This document shows, piece by piece, positions 52,509 through 62,322 of a stretch of 64,000 nucleotides of DNA. Location of the stretch: NCBI GenBank assembly GCA_029881805.1, contig JAOULW010000002.1, forward strand, positions 186,001 through 250,000, read 5' to 3'. Each line of letters opens with the position of its first letter. The stretch's first letter is position 1. The notes beneath the pieces were generated by a model. The model searched no databases and was not told the DNA's origin. It worked only from the letters and a program-made list of their open reading frames with translations. The stretch comes from Candidatus Bathyarchaeota archaeon (GTDB lineage Archaea; Thermoproteota; Bathyarchaeia; Bathyarchaeales; Bathycorpusculaceae). The translations under genes and the position numbers were made by a program.

Positions 52509-53495
52509 ATGACAAACCATTTAGTGCCGCTTGAAGAGGTCGATCGTGTAGAAATACTGAGCCTAATGGACAACTCGCTGGAGTTTCTTTCCTCAAACAA
52601 AAGAAAAGAAGTGCAGCAGGTTCGTCAGTGGATAAGGAAACGCATGGGCGAAGAATGGGTCAAAGAGCATTTTCACTTACCAATAGCTGAACATGGGTTT
52701 TCGATGTTAATACGAGGCTTTCACGAAGGCGATTCTCACACAGTTTTGTTTGACACAGGCATCAGCTTAGAAGGAGTTGTTACAAACGCTAAAGGAATGG
52801 GAGTAGACTTAACCGAAGTTGAAGCTGTCGCATTATCGCATGGTCACTACGACCATTTCGGCGGATTATTAGAAGTTCTCAAGTTTATCGGTAAGAAAGA
52901 TTTACCCATTATAGTACATGAGGACATGTTCAAAACTCGAGGCGTAGCGGATTCAAATGGAACCGTTAGGAAATTTCCAGATTTCCCCTCTGAAGACCAA
53001 GTAAAACCGGCTAGATTTGTTAGGACGAAAGAGCCTTTGCTTTTTGCAGATAATACAATACTTGTCACTGGCGAGATTCCCCGCGGTACCGACTTTGAGA
53101 AAGGTTTTGCTCAACAACGTGTTTTGGCCAATGGCGCATGGCAGCCTGACCCATGGGTTTGGGATGACAGAGCACTCGTTGTCAATGTCAAAGAGAAAGG
53201 GTTGGTGATAATATCTGGATGCGCACACGCTGGTATCATCAATGCGGTGCGCTATGCACAGCGAATCACCGGGACCACAGCTGTACATGCCATAGTTGGA
53301 GGTTTTCACTTGGCTGGAAAAGAATATGAGTCCAGAATAAACGAAACAGTAGATAAACTAAAACAGATAAATCCAGCTTTGGTGGCGCCATCTCATTGTA
53401 CGGGCTGGAGAGGCATTTTTGCAATTGCTAGCGCTATGCCTCAGAATTTTGTGTGGAACAGCGTTGGGAGCCTCTATGAATTTTCGGTTGAGTGA
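52509..53495 (+). CDS. MBL-fold metallohydrolase (COG1237), possible pterin-pathway enzyme
   Basis: About 328 residues. The metal-binding motif is ALSHGHYDHFGGLLE. Further ligands lie in VISGCAHAGIINAVRYAQRI and HAIVGGFHLAGKEYESRI. This is the group annotated as 7,8-dihydropterin-6-methyl-4-(beta-ribofuranosyl)-aminobenzene-5'-phosphate synthase in methanogens, a methanopterin step. The context of Mer, CofE and Cdh fits that role, but activity within the group is broad. ATG 52509 is chosen over TTG 52491. Confidence 0.8.
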   Translation: MTNHLVPLEEVDRVEILSLMDNSLEFLSSNKRKEVQQVRQWIRKRMGEEWVKEHFHLPIAEHGFSMLIRGFHEGDSHTVLFDTGISLEGVVTNAKGMGVDLTEVEAVALSHGHYDHFGGLLEVLKFIGKKDLPIIVHEDMFKTRGVADSNGTVRKFPDFPSEDQVKPARFVRTKEPLLFADNTILVTGEIPRGTDFEKGFAQQRVLANGAWQPDPWVWDDRALVVNVKEKGLVIISGCAHAGIINAVRYAQRITGTTAVHAIVGGFHLAGKEYESRINETVDKLKQINPALVAPSHCTGWRGIFAIASAMPQNFVWNSVGSLYEFSVE

Positions 53496-53511
53496 AAATG
53501 GAGAGACTGAA

Positions 53512-54303
53512 GTGAAAATCGCCGTTTCAGGCAAAGGCGGCGTGGGCAAAACCCTAATCGCTGGAGTCATCGCATGCTCCCTCGCTAAAGCAGGGTTGAA
53601 GACGATAGCCATCGATGCTGACCCTTCACCAAATCTTGCCTTAACTTTGGGATTATCGCAAGAAGAGGCACACAAAATAGTGCCCATATCAGAGAACAAA
53701 GAGTTGATCAGGTTAAAAACAGGTACAGGGTATTCAGGCGTCTTTCGTTTATCTTTTACGGTTGATGATATTGTCCGCGATTATTCTGTCGAGACCCCGT
53801 TTAATGTGAATCTAATCGTTATGGGAACCGTGCGGTCAATGGGTTCCGGATGCGCTTGCCCAGAAAATGCTGTCATTCGTGCTCTTCTACGGCACTTGGT
53901 GGTAGAGCGTAATGAGGGAGTGGTTCTTGACATGGAGGCAGGCATTGAACACATTGGAAGAGGAACGGCGCGGCATGTCAATACCATGCTTATTGTCGCA
54001 GACGCGAACATGAAGGCCCTCGAAATCGCGAGAAATATACATGAGCTAAGCAGCAAGGCGGGCATGAAGCAAATTTTTCTGGTTGGAAACAAAATCGCTA
54101 ATGCTATTCAGAAGGAGACTATAGAAAATTTCGCTGGAAAGTACGGTTTAAATATTCTGGGCTTCGTGCCCTTCGACAAAAAAGTCCTAGAGATGGAAAT
54201 GCTTGGGGAAACACCACTCAAGAGTAAGGAATCTGAAGCAGTACATGCCGTAGAAGAGTTATGTGAGAGACTCGACGAAAAACACCTAATAAGTTGGAAG
54301 TGA
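53512..54303 (+). CDS. CooC-type nickel-insertion ATPase (first copy)
   Basis: 263 residues from GTG 53512, eight bases after GGAGA. Deviant Walker A IAVSGKGGVGKT, Walker B-like DADPSPNLALTLG, and the CxC motif GSGCACPENA with C114 and C116, the nickel site that CooC dimers share. It is a MinD-family ATPase for maturing the Ni-Fe-S C- or A-cluster of CODH/ACS. An upstream ATG at 53476 lies inside the MBL gene and is less likely. Confidence 0.88.
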   Translation: MKIAVSGKGGVGKTLIAGVIACSLAKAGLKTIAIDADPSPNLALTLGLSQEEAHKIVPISENKELIRLKTGTGYSGVFRLSFTVDDIVRDYSVETPFNVNLIVMGTVRSMGSGCACPENAVIRALLRHLVVERNEGVVLDMEAGIEHIGRGTARHVNTMLIVADANMKALEIARNIHELSSKAGMKQIFLVGNKIANAIQKETIENFAGKYGLNILGFVPFDKKVLEMEMLGETPLKSKESEAVHAVEELCERLDEKHLISWK

Positions 54304-54331
54304 AACCTATAGACAAAGGAGCAAAAAATGA

Positions 54332-55102
54332 ATGAAAACGCTTGTTACAATCGGTCGTGGGGGAACGGGAAAAACAAGTTTTGTGGCTTTGATGGCCAAA
54401 TGCTTCATTGAGATTGGAGACACGCCGCTCTTATTGGTTGACGCTGATCCAGACCAGAATCTTGGCGAGATGGTCGGAGTAGACTTGAAAGAGAAAGGGA
54501 AAAAAACCGTTTCGGAATTACTTGTGGAGACTTTTCTGGAGGAAGGGGGGACAACTGTCGGCGTTGCACCAACTGAGCGAATTGAAAACAAAATCTGGAC
54601 GCATGGCGTGTATGAAGGTGATTATTTCGATTTCATTGCCCTAGGAACAAAGTGGGTTGAAGGATGCTATTGCCTACCGAATGCAGCTCTGAAAGGCGCC
54701 TTGGAATCACTGACTAAGAATTACAGATATGTTTTGATAGATTCCCCAGCAGGCTTGGAGCATCTAAACCGAAGAATCACGTCAAAGGTCGATGACATAT
54801 TTGATGTGCTTGACCCTTCCAAAAAGTCCTTCGCCCATGTTGAGCGTGCACATCGCATAGCTAAAGAGGTTAAAACAGACTTCAAAAATTTCTACGTTGT
54901 TGGCGGTTTTAGGTTTCCTGAAAGTCTAGAAGGCAAAGCAGAAAAATCATCAAAGCATGAATTCTTGGGCAAAATAGCATACGATGAAGCGGTTGAGGAA
55001 TACGTTCTTGCTGGAAAATCTCTGCTGGAATTGCCGCGTGATTCTTTGGCTTATGTTTCTGCAAAGAAAATAATGGAGAAAGCAGGCTACATCAAACGAT
55101 AA
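54332..55102 (+). CDS. CooC-type nickel-insertion ATPase (second copy, variant Walker A)
   Basis: 256 residues, paralogous to the preceding gene. The Walker A is TIGRGGTGKTS: the signature lysine of the deviant motif (KGGxGKT) is Arg. DADPDQNLGEMVGVD follows. The CxC nickel site is VEGCYCLPNA with C112 and C114. It may serve a different metallocluster than the first copy. It lies 110 bases upstream of cdhA on the same strand. Confidence 0.86.
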   Translation: MKTLVTIGRGGTGKTSFVALMAKCFIEIGDTPLLLVDADPDQNLGEMVGVDLKEKGKKTVSELLVETFLEEGGTTVGVAPTERIENKIWTHGVYEGDYFDFIALGTKWVEGCYCLPNAALKGALESLTKNYRYVLIDSPAGLEHLNRRITSKVDDIFDVLDPSKKSFAHVERAHRIAKEVKTDFKNFYVVGGFRFPESLEGKAEKSSKHEFLGKIAYDEAVEEYVLAGKSLLELPRDSLAYVSAKKIMEKAGYIKR

Positions 55103-55153
55103 GAAAGTTAGGTCACATTTGAGGTATGCCTGATAGAAGAGACTTCTAGAAAA

Positions 55154-55165
55154 GCTTAAAATAAC
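55154..55165 (+). promoter_or_regulatory. Putative TATA box of the cdh operon
   Basis: GCTTAAAATAAC, centred about 53 bases before the cdhA GTG. The 110-base gap between the second cooC and cdhA is the only sizeable gap in the cluster, so a separate promoter here is reasonable. Confidence 0.4.
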
Positions 55166-55212
55166 TCCGTAATAAGCATTTACTTTCTAAACCTCTGGGG
55201 TTGTGTTAGCAA

Positions 55213-57561
55213 GTGAGTAGAAAAGGTGTTAACGTAAAGATTGATGAATTGAAAACTGATGTTGGACTTATTAAGAATCTTGAACTTTCATTCGGCAAAC
55301 TTGTAGAAGACAAATGGGCCGAGCCAATGGGACCGACCCCTTTTCCGTCACTAACGACATTGAGAGAGTGGGACATGAAACTTCTTCAACGCTATAAGCC
55401 ATTCTACATGCCTTACTGCGACGTATGTTGCCTTTGCACTTTTGGAAAATGCGACTTGACGGGGAATAAGCGCGGAGCATGCGGAATAAACATGGCGGCG
55501 CAACAATCAAGGATAGTGCTTTTAGCTTGTTGCATCGGTACGGCAACCCACATAGGACATGCCCGTCACATGACTGAACACTTAATCGAAAAATTCGGCC
55601 GTAGAACTCCACTCGACGTAGGTGGACTAAACATCAAAGCTGAAGCCCCCGTCACACGCCTCGTTTGCGGGGTAAAGCCAGAAACACTGGGCGATTTGGA
55701 AGAAGTCTTGGATTATGCAGAAACCCAACTTACTCATTTATTATCTGTCGTACATACTGGACAGGAAGGAAGCAACATCGACTTTGAGTCAAAGGTTTTC
55801 CATGCTGGCATGATAGACCACATTGGATTAGAAGTCGCGGACATCGCTCAGATAGCCTCTTATGGCTTTCCAAAGGCAGATCCTGAAGCGCCGCTTGTGG
55901 ATTTAGGATATGGAACCGTGAACATTGAAAAACCTGTAATTCTCTGTATCGGCCACAATGTCGTTCCATCTGTAGGAATAATAGATTACATGAAAGATAA
56001 TGGATTTGACGGTGACATCGAGGTTTGCGGATTGTGCTGCACTGCTCATGACATAACACGATATTATAAGCGTGGCAAAATCATAGGTCCCATTTCATGG
56101 CAACTGCGCTTTATAAGAAGTGGGGTTCCGGATGTAGTGATCTTGGATGAGCAATGCGTCAGGGCTGATTCCCTCTATGAGGCTCAAAAGATTAAAGCGC
56201 CGGTGATCGTGGCTTCCGAGAAGAATTGTATGGGACTGCCAAACCGCACCAACGATCCGGCAGACTTGATAGTTGAAGACTTGGTTAACGGGAAAGCACC
56301 AGGAGCATTAATTCTCGACTCTGAAAAAGTTGGGGAGGTTGCTGTAAAAGTGGCGTTAAAGGTTACGCCCTTGCGGAAGAAGTTTAAAACAATCCCAGAA
56401 GTTGACGAAATTCTCCGCATGGCAAAAGAATGCAGACAATGTAGCGACTGTCGAAGGGCATGCCCTCAAGATCTGCACATTCCAGAGGCGATGAAAGCTG
56501 CAGCTCATGGAACATTGACTACACTTGCAGAATTATATGAGTCATGCGTTGGCTGTGGACGATGCGAGCAAGCATGCCCTGTTGGCGTGCCAATCCACAG
56601 TTATATCGTGAAGGCTGGAGAGAAGAAGCTGAAAGAGGAAACTTACAAGGTGAGAGCTGGAAGAGGAGCTATACAAGATGTGGAAATACGAAATGTTGGA
56701 AGCCCAATTGTGCTCGGTGAAATTCCAGGTGTTGTCGCTGTTGTTGGATGCTCTAATTATCCAAGAGGCGGTGCGGAAGTTGCTGAAATATGCACTGAAT
56801 TCGCTAATAGGCGTTTCATAGTTGTAACATCAGGCTGTTCGGCTATGTCTGCCGCAATGTATAAGAACGAAGAGGGAAAAACTCCTTATGAGTATTTTAC
56901 GGGTGAATTCACTTCTGGCTGTATGGTCAACGTCGGCTCTTGTGTTGCAAACTCGCACATTGCTGGCGCTGCAATAAAAATCGCGAACATTTTCGCGAAG
57001 CGGAATTTGAGGGCTAATTATGAGGAAATAGCCGATTACATATTCAACCGCGTTGGCGCAGTTGGCCTTGCATGGGGCGCCTATTCGCAGAAGGCAGCCG
57101 CCATTGCAAGTGGTTTCTGGCGGTTAGGAGTGCCCGTCATAGTAGGACCGCATGGAATAAAGTACAGGCGTATGCTTCTTGGAAGGGCTGATCGCAAAGA
57201 AGATTGGTATGTTTATGACGCACGAACTGGCGAAAAAGTCTACGTTGGACCAGCGCCTGAGCATCTTTTCTATACCGCTGAGACGAAGGAGGAAGCCATG
57301 GTTATGATAGCTAAGCTTTGCATGCGACCGAATGACACTTTTAGAGGGAGGTCAATTAAGCTCACACACTACATTGACCTACACAAGCGCTTGTATGGAA
57401 TCATGCCCGAAGATATTCCTCTATTCGTGCGCACACTTGCAGACATTCCAGTGACAATGAAGGATGAAATAGTCAAGATTATTGAGGAGAAAGGTTGGAA
57501 GGAAACAGTGATCCCTGACCCGACGCTTCTTCCAAGAATGATTAGGAAGCGTAAGGAGTGA
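55213..57561 (+). CDS. cdhA: CO dehydrogenase/acetyl-CoA synthase, alpha subunit
   Basis: 782 residues. Ni-Fe-S CO dehydrogenase component. The N-terminal cysteines are in YCDVCCLCTFGKCDLTG (C69, C72, C73, C75, C80) and RGACG (C90), which hold the B/D clusters. Two ferredoxin-type 4Fe-4S motifs, characteristic of archaeal CdhA, are at C407/410/413/417 and C445/448/451/455. C-cluster region: VCGLCCTAHDITRYY, DEQCVRAD and GCSNYPRGGAE. It reversibly oxidises CO and feeds CO to CdhC. Confidence 0.97.
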   Translation: MSRKGVNVKIDELKTDVGLIKNLELSFGKLVEDKWAEPMGPTPFPSLTTLREWDMKLLQRYKPFYMPYCDVCCLCTFGKCDLTGNKRGACGINMAAQQSRIVLLACCIGTATHIGHARHMTEHLIEKFGRRTPLDVGGLNIKAEAPVTRLVCGVKPETLGDLEEVLDYAETQLTHLLSVVHTGQEGSNIDFESKVFHAGMIDHIGLEVADIAQIASYGFPKADPEAPLVDLGYGTVNIEKPVILCIGHNVVPSVGIIDYMKDNGFDGDIEVCGLCCTAHDITRYYKRGKIIGPISWQLRFIRSGVPDVVILDEQCVRADSLYEAQKIKAPVIVASEKNCMGLPNRTNDPADLIVEDLVNGKAPGALILDSEKVGEVAVKVALKVTPLRKKFKTIPEVDEILRMAKECRQCSDCRRACPQDLHIPEAMKAAAHGTLTTLAELYESCVGCGRCEQACPVGVPIHSYIVKAGEKKLKEETYKVRAGRGAIQDVEIRNVGSPIVLGEIPGVVAVVGCSNYPRGGAEVAEICTEFANRRFIVVTSGCSAMSAAMYKNEEGKTPYEYFTGEFTSGCMVNVGSCVANSHIAGAAIKIANIFAKRNLRANYEEIADYIFNRVGAVGLAWGAYSQKAAAIASGFWRLGVPVIVGPHGIKYRRMLLGRADRKEDWYVYDARTGEKVYVGPAPEHLFYTAETKEEAMVMIAKLCMRPNDTFRGRSIKLTHYIDLHKRLYGIMPEDIPLFVRTLADIPVTMKDEIVKIIEEKGWKETVIPDPTLLPRMIRKRKE

Positions 57562-57568
57562 AAGACGT

Positions 57569-58117
57569 ATGACAGCAGCTGAACCTTGGCAAATTGCAGA
57601 AATTCCCGGACCAAAAAAGGCTCTAGTCGTAACAAAGCCTGGAGTCGTTGCCGCGATGATTAAAAGGGCTAAACACCCAATACTCATAGTTGGTCACGTT
57701 GCTGTTGAGACCGACTTAGGGGACAAAAAGCTAGTAGATTACATTATAGAATTCGCAAAGAAAGCCAACGTTCCTGTTGTGGCCACAGCTCACATAATTG
57801 GTGAGTTCTTGAAGAGAGGTTATGAACCAGCAGGATTTATGCCTGCAGTTGACATTGGAAATCGGCTTGTGGACTCTGACTGGATGGGCATTGACAGTAA
57901 GGGACCACATGATTTGGCGTTGTTCATCGGTCTTCCTTACTACATGGAGTGGACTATTCTTTCTGGGCTGAAGCATTTCGCCCCAAATCTTAAAACCATA
58001 ACTTTAGATAACGTCTATCATCCGCATGCAAGTTGGTCTTTCGCGAATATTTCCATGGAAGATTGGATGGAAAATCTTAAAGTCATGATGGAGAAGTTTG
58101 AAGAAGGAGGCACATGA
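57569..58117 (+). CDS. cdhB: CO dehydrogenase/acetyl-CoA synthase, epsilon subunit
   Basis: 182 residues, the normal length. KHPILIVGHVAVETDLGDKK, PVVATAHIIGEFLKRGYEPA, then the Rossmann-like LALFIGLPYYMEWTILSGLK. It binds CdhA in the alpha2-epsilon2 CODH module and may bind FAD. Seven bases after cdhA. Confidence 0.94.
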   Translation: MTAAEPWQIAEIPGPKKALVVTKPGVVAAMIKRAKHPILIVGHVAVETDLGDKKLVDYIIEFAKKANVPVVATAHIIGEFLKRGYEPAGFMPAVDIGNRLVDSDWMGIDSKGPHDLALFIGLPYYMEWTILSGLKHFAPNLKTITLDNVYHPHASWSFANISMEDWMENLKVMMEKFEEGGT

Positions 58118-58120
58118 AAA

Positions 58121-59530
58121 ATGTCAATGTTTAAGGACATACCAGTCGACGTAGGCGTAATCTACGAAGGCGAAAGAATCCGCAGAAAGGACATGTACGT
58201 GGAACTCGGCGGACCAGACATCAAAGAGAAATTTGAACTGACAAAAGTGAAAAAATCAGAAGAGGTCGAAGATGGAAAAGTGACCATAATAGGATCAGAC
58301 ATAAAAGACATTGAAGAAGGAAAAGCCTATCCCTTCGGCATACTAGTCGAGGTTGCCGGCGCCAAACTTGAGCCGGAACTTGAAGGAGTCGTTGAAAGAC
58401 GAATACATGCCTATTGTAACTTCATTGAAGGCTTCATGCACCTCAACCAACGCTATGATATTTGGCTTAGACTGAGCAAGAAATCTTTCCAGAAAGGCTT
58501 GAATTCCTTTGACTACATTGGAAAGGTTTTGCATAGACTCTTCAAGAGCGAATTGCCAATAATCGAGAAGATGCAGGTGACGTTCATCACAGATGTCGAG
58601 AAAGTTAGAGGAATCTACGATGAGGCCTTGCAAATTTACGAGGCAAGAGACGCTAGAGCTAGAGGGCTGAAGGATGAGGAAGTTGACAAATTTTACGGCT
58701 GCGTCTTATGCCAGTCTTTCGCTCCAACCCACTGCTGTGTAATTACGCCACAGCGATATTCAAACTGCGGAGCCATAAGCTGGTTTGATGGAAGGGCTGC
58801 AGCAGGTATAGATCCAAAAGGGCCAGTTTTCACCATTGAAAAAGGAGAATTGCTTGACTCAGTTAAGGGAGAATATTCAGGTGTGAACGAAGTTGTCAAA
58901 AAGAGAACATTAGGGGAAATCACACAAGTATGCCTCTACACGGCCTTTGGCTATCCACACACTTCATGCGGCTGTTTCGAAGGCGTAGCCTTTTACATTC
59001 CTGAGGTAGACGGCTTCGGTATTGTTCACAGAGGTTACAAAGATGTGACTGTGAATGGATTGCCTTTCTCGACACTCGCTGATTCTACAGCTGGAGGAAG
59101 GCAAGTAGACGGTTTCCATGGAATATCCATCGAGTACATGCGTTCTCCAAAGTTCTTGCAGACCGACGGTGGATGGGACCGCGTGGTTTGGATGCCTAAG
59201 GAAGTGAAGGAGCGGGTCAAGGATTTCATTCCTGCAGAGCTTGCCGACAAGGTTGCCACTGAAGAAGAAGCCAAAACAATTGACGAACTGAAGGCTTTTC
59301 TCAAAGAGCATAACCACCCGATTATGGAACGCTGGAAAGAAGAAGTGATCGCTGTTGAAGAGGCTGTAACTGCTGAAGCAAGAGAAGAGGCGCCGTTAAT
59401 GCCTGTTGCAACGGCAGGAACCTTGCCGATAACTGCCGGCGGCTTTAAAATAATCCTTAAAGATGCGAAAATCTACGCTAAAAAGGTTATAATTCGCTCG
59501 ATGAAAGGCGAAAAATCTGAGAAAAGGTGA
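58121..59530 (+). CDS. cdhC: CO dehydrogenase/acetyl-CoA synthase, beta subunit (acetyl-CoA synthase)
   Basis: 469 residues. It joins CO, the methyl group from the corrinoid protein and CoA to acetyl-CoA on the A-cluster. Cluster ligands: C194 and C197 in FYGCVLCQSFAP, the following THCCVITPQRYSNCG (C205, C206, C216), and HTSCGCFEGV. It lacks the N-terminal CODH-binding domain of bacterial AcsB, as is normal in archaea. The C-terminus ends in a basic tail. Confidence 0.96.
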   Translation: MSMFKDIPVDVGVIYEGERIRRKDMYVELGGPDIKEKFELTKVKKSEEVEDGKVTIIGSDIKDIEEGKAYPFGILVEVAGAKLEPELEGVVERRIHAYCNFIEGFMHLNQRYDIWLRLSKKSFQKGLNSFDYIGKVLHRLFKSELPIIEKMQVTFITDVEKVRGIYDEALQIYEARDARARGLKDEEVDKFYGCVLCQSFAPTHCCVITPQRYSNCGAISWFDGRAAAGIDPKGPVFTIEKGELLDSVKGEYSGVNEVVKKRTLGEITQVCLYTAFGYPHTSCGCFEGVAFYIPEVDGFGIVHRGYKDVTVNGLPFSTLADSTAGGRQVDGFHGISIEYMRSPKFLQTDGGWDRVVWMPKEVKERVKDFIPAELADKVATEEEAKTIDELKAFLKEHNHPIMERWKEEVIAVEEAVTAEAREEAPLMPVATAGTLPITAGGFKIILKDAKIYAKKVIIRSMKGEKSEKR

Positions 59531-59536
59531 AAATGC

Positions 59537-60757
59537 ATGGCAGAGAAGGAGAAAGGAGAGAAGGCTTTAGGGCTTAAGCTTAGTGCGGACTTAGTGGAGC
59601 TTCTTGCGAAACTTCAGGAAATAGAGCTTGAAGATTTCGAGATGAATGTTGGCGATTTGGAGATATGGTTTCAGCCAGGTGCAATAGCAGCCCCAAAAAT
59701 TGCGTCGCCGAAAATCGTGTCACCAGTAACGGTCAAGCCCACATCAATCATCGCAGCGGAATTTGTTCCACCAATTGAAACGTACCCTGGCAAAGTCGTT
59801 GAAGTAAAACTTGGAGCCACGAAAAGCGGGGGCGGAACCAGAGGGAAATCCGTAATCATCGGAGGCGAAACGACTCCAGCCTTCTACACGTTTGAATCGC
59901 CTGCGTTGCATCCTCCTGTGGTAACGTTAGACGTTTTTGACATGGAAGTCCCTCTTGCGAAAGCTGTGAAGATGCACGTGAAGGAGGTTTTAGGTGATCC
60001 AGCAGCGTGGGCAAAGCTTGCCGTTGAAAAGTTCGGCGCTGACCTTGTGACTATTCACCTGATAAGTATTGACCCGCTTGTTAAGGACGCTTCTCCGAAA
60101 GAGGCTGTTAAGACAGTCGAGGAGGTTGCCCAGGCTGTGGATGTGCCCCTAGTGATTGGGGGATGCGGAGACCCGGTGAAGGATGCGAACATGTTCGCAG
60201 AGGTTGCAAAGACCTTTGCTGGCGAAAGATTTCTGATTAGCTCGATAACGCGAGACATGGATGTTGAACGTTGCGCGAAGTTTATTAAGAAAAATGGGCA
60301 TGTTGCCTTGTCTTTTACGCCGATGGATTTAAATTTAGCTAGGGAACTTAACAGAAGGCTTTATGATTTTCTGCCGAAGGAAGACATTGTTATGGATTTG
60401 ACGACCGCTGCACTCGGTTACGGTCTCGACTACGCCTTTACCAACATGGAGAGAGCTAGGCTTGCAGGTTTGATGGGCGACCCTGAACTGGCACATCCAA
60501 TGTCTTCTGGAACAACAAACGCTTGGGCAGCGCGGGAAGCGTGGTTGAAGATGGCTCCTGAGTGGGAACCTCGCGAGTTGAGAGGACCCTTGTGGGAAGT
60601 TGTTACTGCCTTGACGCTGTTGCTTGCTGGTGTGGACCTGTTTATGATGATGCATCCGGCTGCCGTGAAGACGCTGAAAGACATAACTAGACAGTTGACG
60701 GCTGGCGGTTCCGGCGATGCGGACAAGCTTGTTGAATGGGTTTCTATGAAGATTTAA
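59537..60757 (+). CDS. cdhD: CO dehydrogenase/acetyl-CoA synthase, delta subunit (corrinoid protein small subunit)
   Basis: 406 residues. TIM-barrel partner of CdhE in the corrinoid/iron-sulfur protein that receives methyl from methyl-H4MPT. Signature segments: FYTFESPALHPPVVTLDVFD, DLVTIHLISIDPLVKDASPK, VPLVIGGCGDPVKDANMFAE and HPMSSGTTNAWAAREAW. The N-terminal 90 residues are the archaeal-type extension. Confidence 0.95.
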   Translation: MAEKEKGEKALGLKLSADLVELLAKLQEIELEDFEMNVGDLEIWFQPGAIAAPKIASPKIVSPVTVKPTSIIAAEFVPPIETYPGKVVEVKLGATKSGGGTRGKSVIIGGETTPAFYTFESPALHPPVVTLDVFDMEVPLAKAVKMHVKEVLGDPAAWAKLAVEKFGADLVTIHLISIDPLVKDASPKEAVKTVEEVAQAVDVPLVIGGCGDPVKDANMFAEVAKTFAGERFLISSITRDMDVERCAKFIKKNGHVALSFTPMDLNLARELNRRLYDFLPKEDIVMDLTTAALGYGLDYAFTNMERARLAGLMGDPELAHPMSSGTTNAWAAREAWLKMAPEWEPRELRGPLWEVVTALTLLLAGVDLFMMMHPAAVKTLKDITRQLTAGGSGDADKLVEWVSMKI

Positions 60758-60775
60758 ACTTGGAGCGTTTTAGAT

Positions 60776-62215
60776 ATGAGTGAGAGAGAAGGTAAAGGAA
60801 AAGTTGGCATTAAAGAGCTAAGCCCTATAGACGTGTACAAGCTTCTTCCGAGAACAAACTGCAAAGAATGCGGCGAAGAAAACTGCATGGCCTTCGCAAC
60901 GAAGGTTGTGAACCGTGAGGTCCCAGTCGACAAGTGTCCGCCGCTCCTAATCAAAGGGCATGAGAAAGCCTACAAGCAGCTGAAGGAAATGCTGAAACCC
61001 CCCATAAAAGAGGTTGTTGTAGGCGTCGGCGATAGAGCCGTGAAGATTGGCGGAAAACTGGTAATGTATCGCCACGAGTTCACATATTTCAATCCGACCG
61101 CTGTTGCGATTGATGTTACCGACGAAATGTCTGACGAAGAGATTTTGGACAGGATAAAACGAACTGAAAAGTTCAGCTTCGAATATATTGGACAAACGCT
61201 GAAACTTGACATGATTGCCGTTCGCTCCACGTCAAATGACCCAGAAAAGTTTAGAGCCACAGTCAAGAAAGTGACTGAAAACACCAATCTGCCACTAATT
61301 TTATGCTCATTGAATCCAAGCATGCTCGAAGCTGGACTAATGGCGGCACCGAAATCGAGACCACTTCTGTACGCGGCCACACAAGACAATTGGAATGACA
61401 TGGCTGAGCTTGCCTTAATGTATAACTGTCCACTGGCGATTTTTGCTCCTAACAATCTAAAACTACTTAAGTCTTTAGCGAAGACGCTAGTAGCGTATGG
61501 TGTTGAAGACCTTGTACTGGACCCGGGTACTTTCACGAGTGAAGGTTTGGCTGATGTGCTTAACAACTTCACGATGATTCGAAGAGCGGCTTGTAAAAGC
61601 GGGGACGAGTTTCTGGGTTTTCCGTTGATAGGTGTGCCTATGACGGTTTGGATGGAACGCGGCGAAGCGCCTGAGGAGGTTGCGAAGTGGAAGGAAGCTT
61701 ATGTAGCATCTCTGCTCATCGTTCGTTTCGCAGACGTAATAATAGTGCACAGTGCTGATGGCTGGTCGCTTCTGCCGCCTGTTGTATTGCGACAGAACAT
61801 TTATACAGACCCAAGGAAGCCGGTCGCTGTTGAACCCGGTTTGAAGGTATTTGGGAATCCTGATGAGAAATCGCCGGTGATGTTTACGACAAACTTCGCC
61901 TTAACCTATTTTACTGTAGCTTCCGACATCGAATCCGCGAAGGTGAACGCCTATTTAATGGTTGTTGACACGGAAGGCATAGCAGTGGACAGCGCTGTTG
62001 CCGGAAGGAAACTGACAGCGGAGAAAGTTGCCGATGCAATTAAGGCGTCTAAAGTAGAAGACAAGGTTAAGCACAGAAGACTGATAATTCCAGGTAAGGC
62101 AGCACGCTTAAGCGGTGAGATTGAGGAACAAAGCGGTTGGGAAGTGCTTGTTGGACCCAGAGATTCGTCTGACATTCCCAAATTCTTGCAGGAGAAATGG
62201 CAAACCCCCGAATGA
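60776..62215 (+). CDS. cdhE: CO dehydrogenase/acetyl-CoA synthase, gamma subunit (corrinoid protein large subunit)
   Basis: 479 residues. N-terminal 4Fe-4S domain LPRTNCKECGEENCMAF ... DKCPPL (C29, C32, C37, C54), then a TIM barrel with the conserved DPEKFRATVKKVTENTNLPL and LDPGTFTSEGLADVLNNF, and a C-terminal B12-binding domain. It carries the methyl-corrinoid. Last gene of cdhA-B-C-D-E, the spacings in the operon being 3-18 bases. Confidence 0.95.
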   Translation: MSEREGKGKVGIKELSPIDVYKLLPRTNCKECGEENCMAFATKVVNREVPVDKCPPLLIKGHEKAYKQLKEMLKPPIKEVVVGVGDRAVKIGGKLVMYRHEFTYFNPTAVAIDVTDEMSDEEILDRIKRTEKFSFEYIGQTLKLDMIAVRSTSNDPEKFRATVKKVTENTNLPLILCSLNPSMLEAGLMAAPKSRPLLYAATQDNWNDMAELALMYNCPLAIFAPNNLKLLKSLAKTLVAYGVEDLVLDPGTFTSEGLADVLNNFTMIRRAACKSGDEFLGFPLIGVPMTVWMERGEAPEEVAKWKEAYVASLLIVRFADVIIVHSADGWSLLPPVVLRQNIYTDPRKPVAVEPGLKVFGNPDEKSPVMFTTNFALTYFTVASDIESAKVNAYLMVVDTEGIAVDSAVAGRKLTAEKVADAIKASKVEDKVKHRRLIIPGKAARLSGEIEEQSGWEVLVGPRDSSDIPKFLQEKWQTPE

Positions 62216-62322
62216 TTTCTTGTTCATATTTTTATGCAATAGAAAAATGTTGAGAATTTGGTTTGAGGGCTCTTACTTTTCCACCATGGGTCTTGAAGCC
62301 TACCACCGAGTCTCAGTGACTA

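Noticed and set aside
60970-61572. 200-residue minus-strand frame opposite cdhE
   Set aside because: Shadow of a conserved gene; Ser-rich composition typical of antisense translation.
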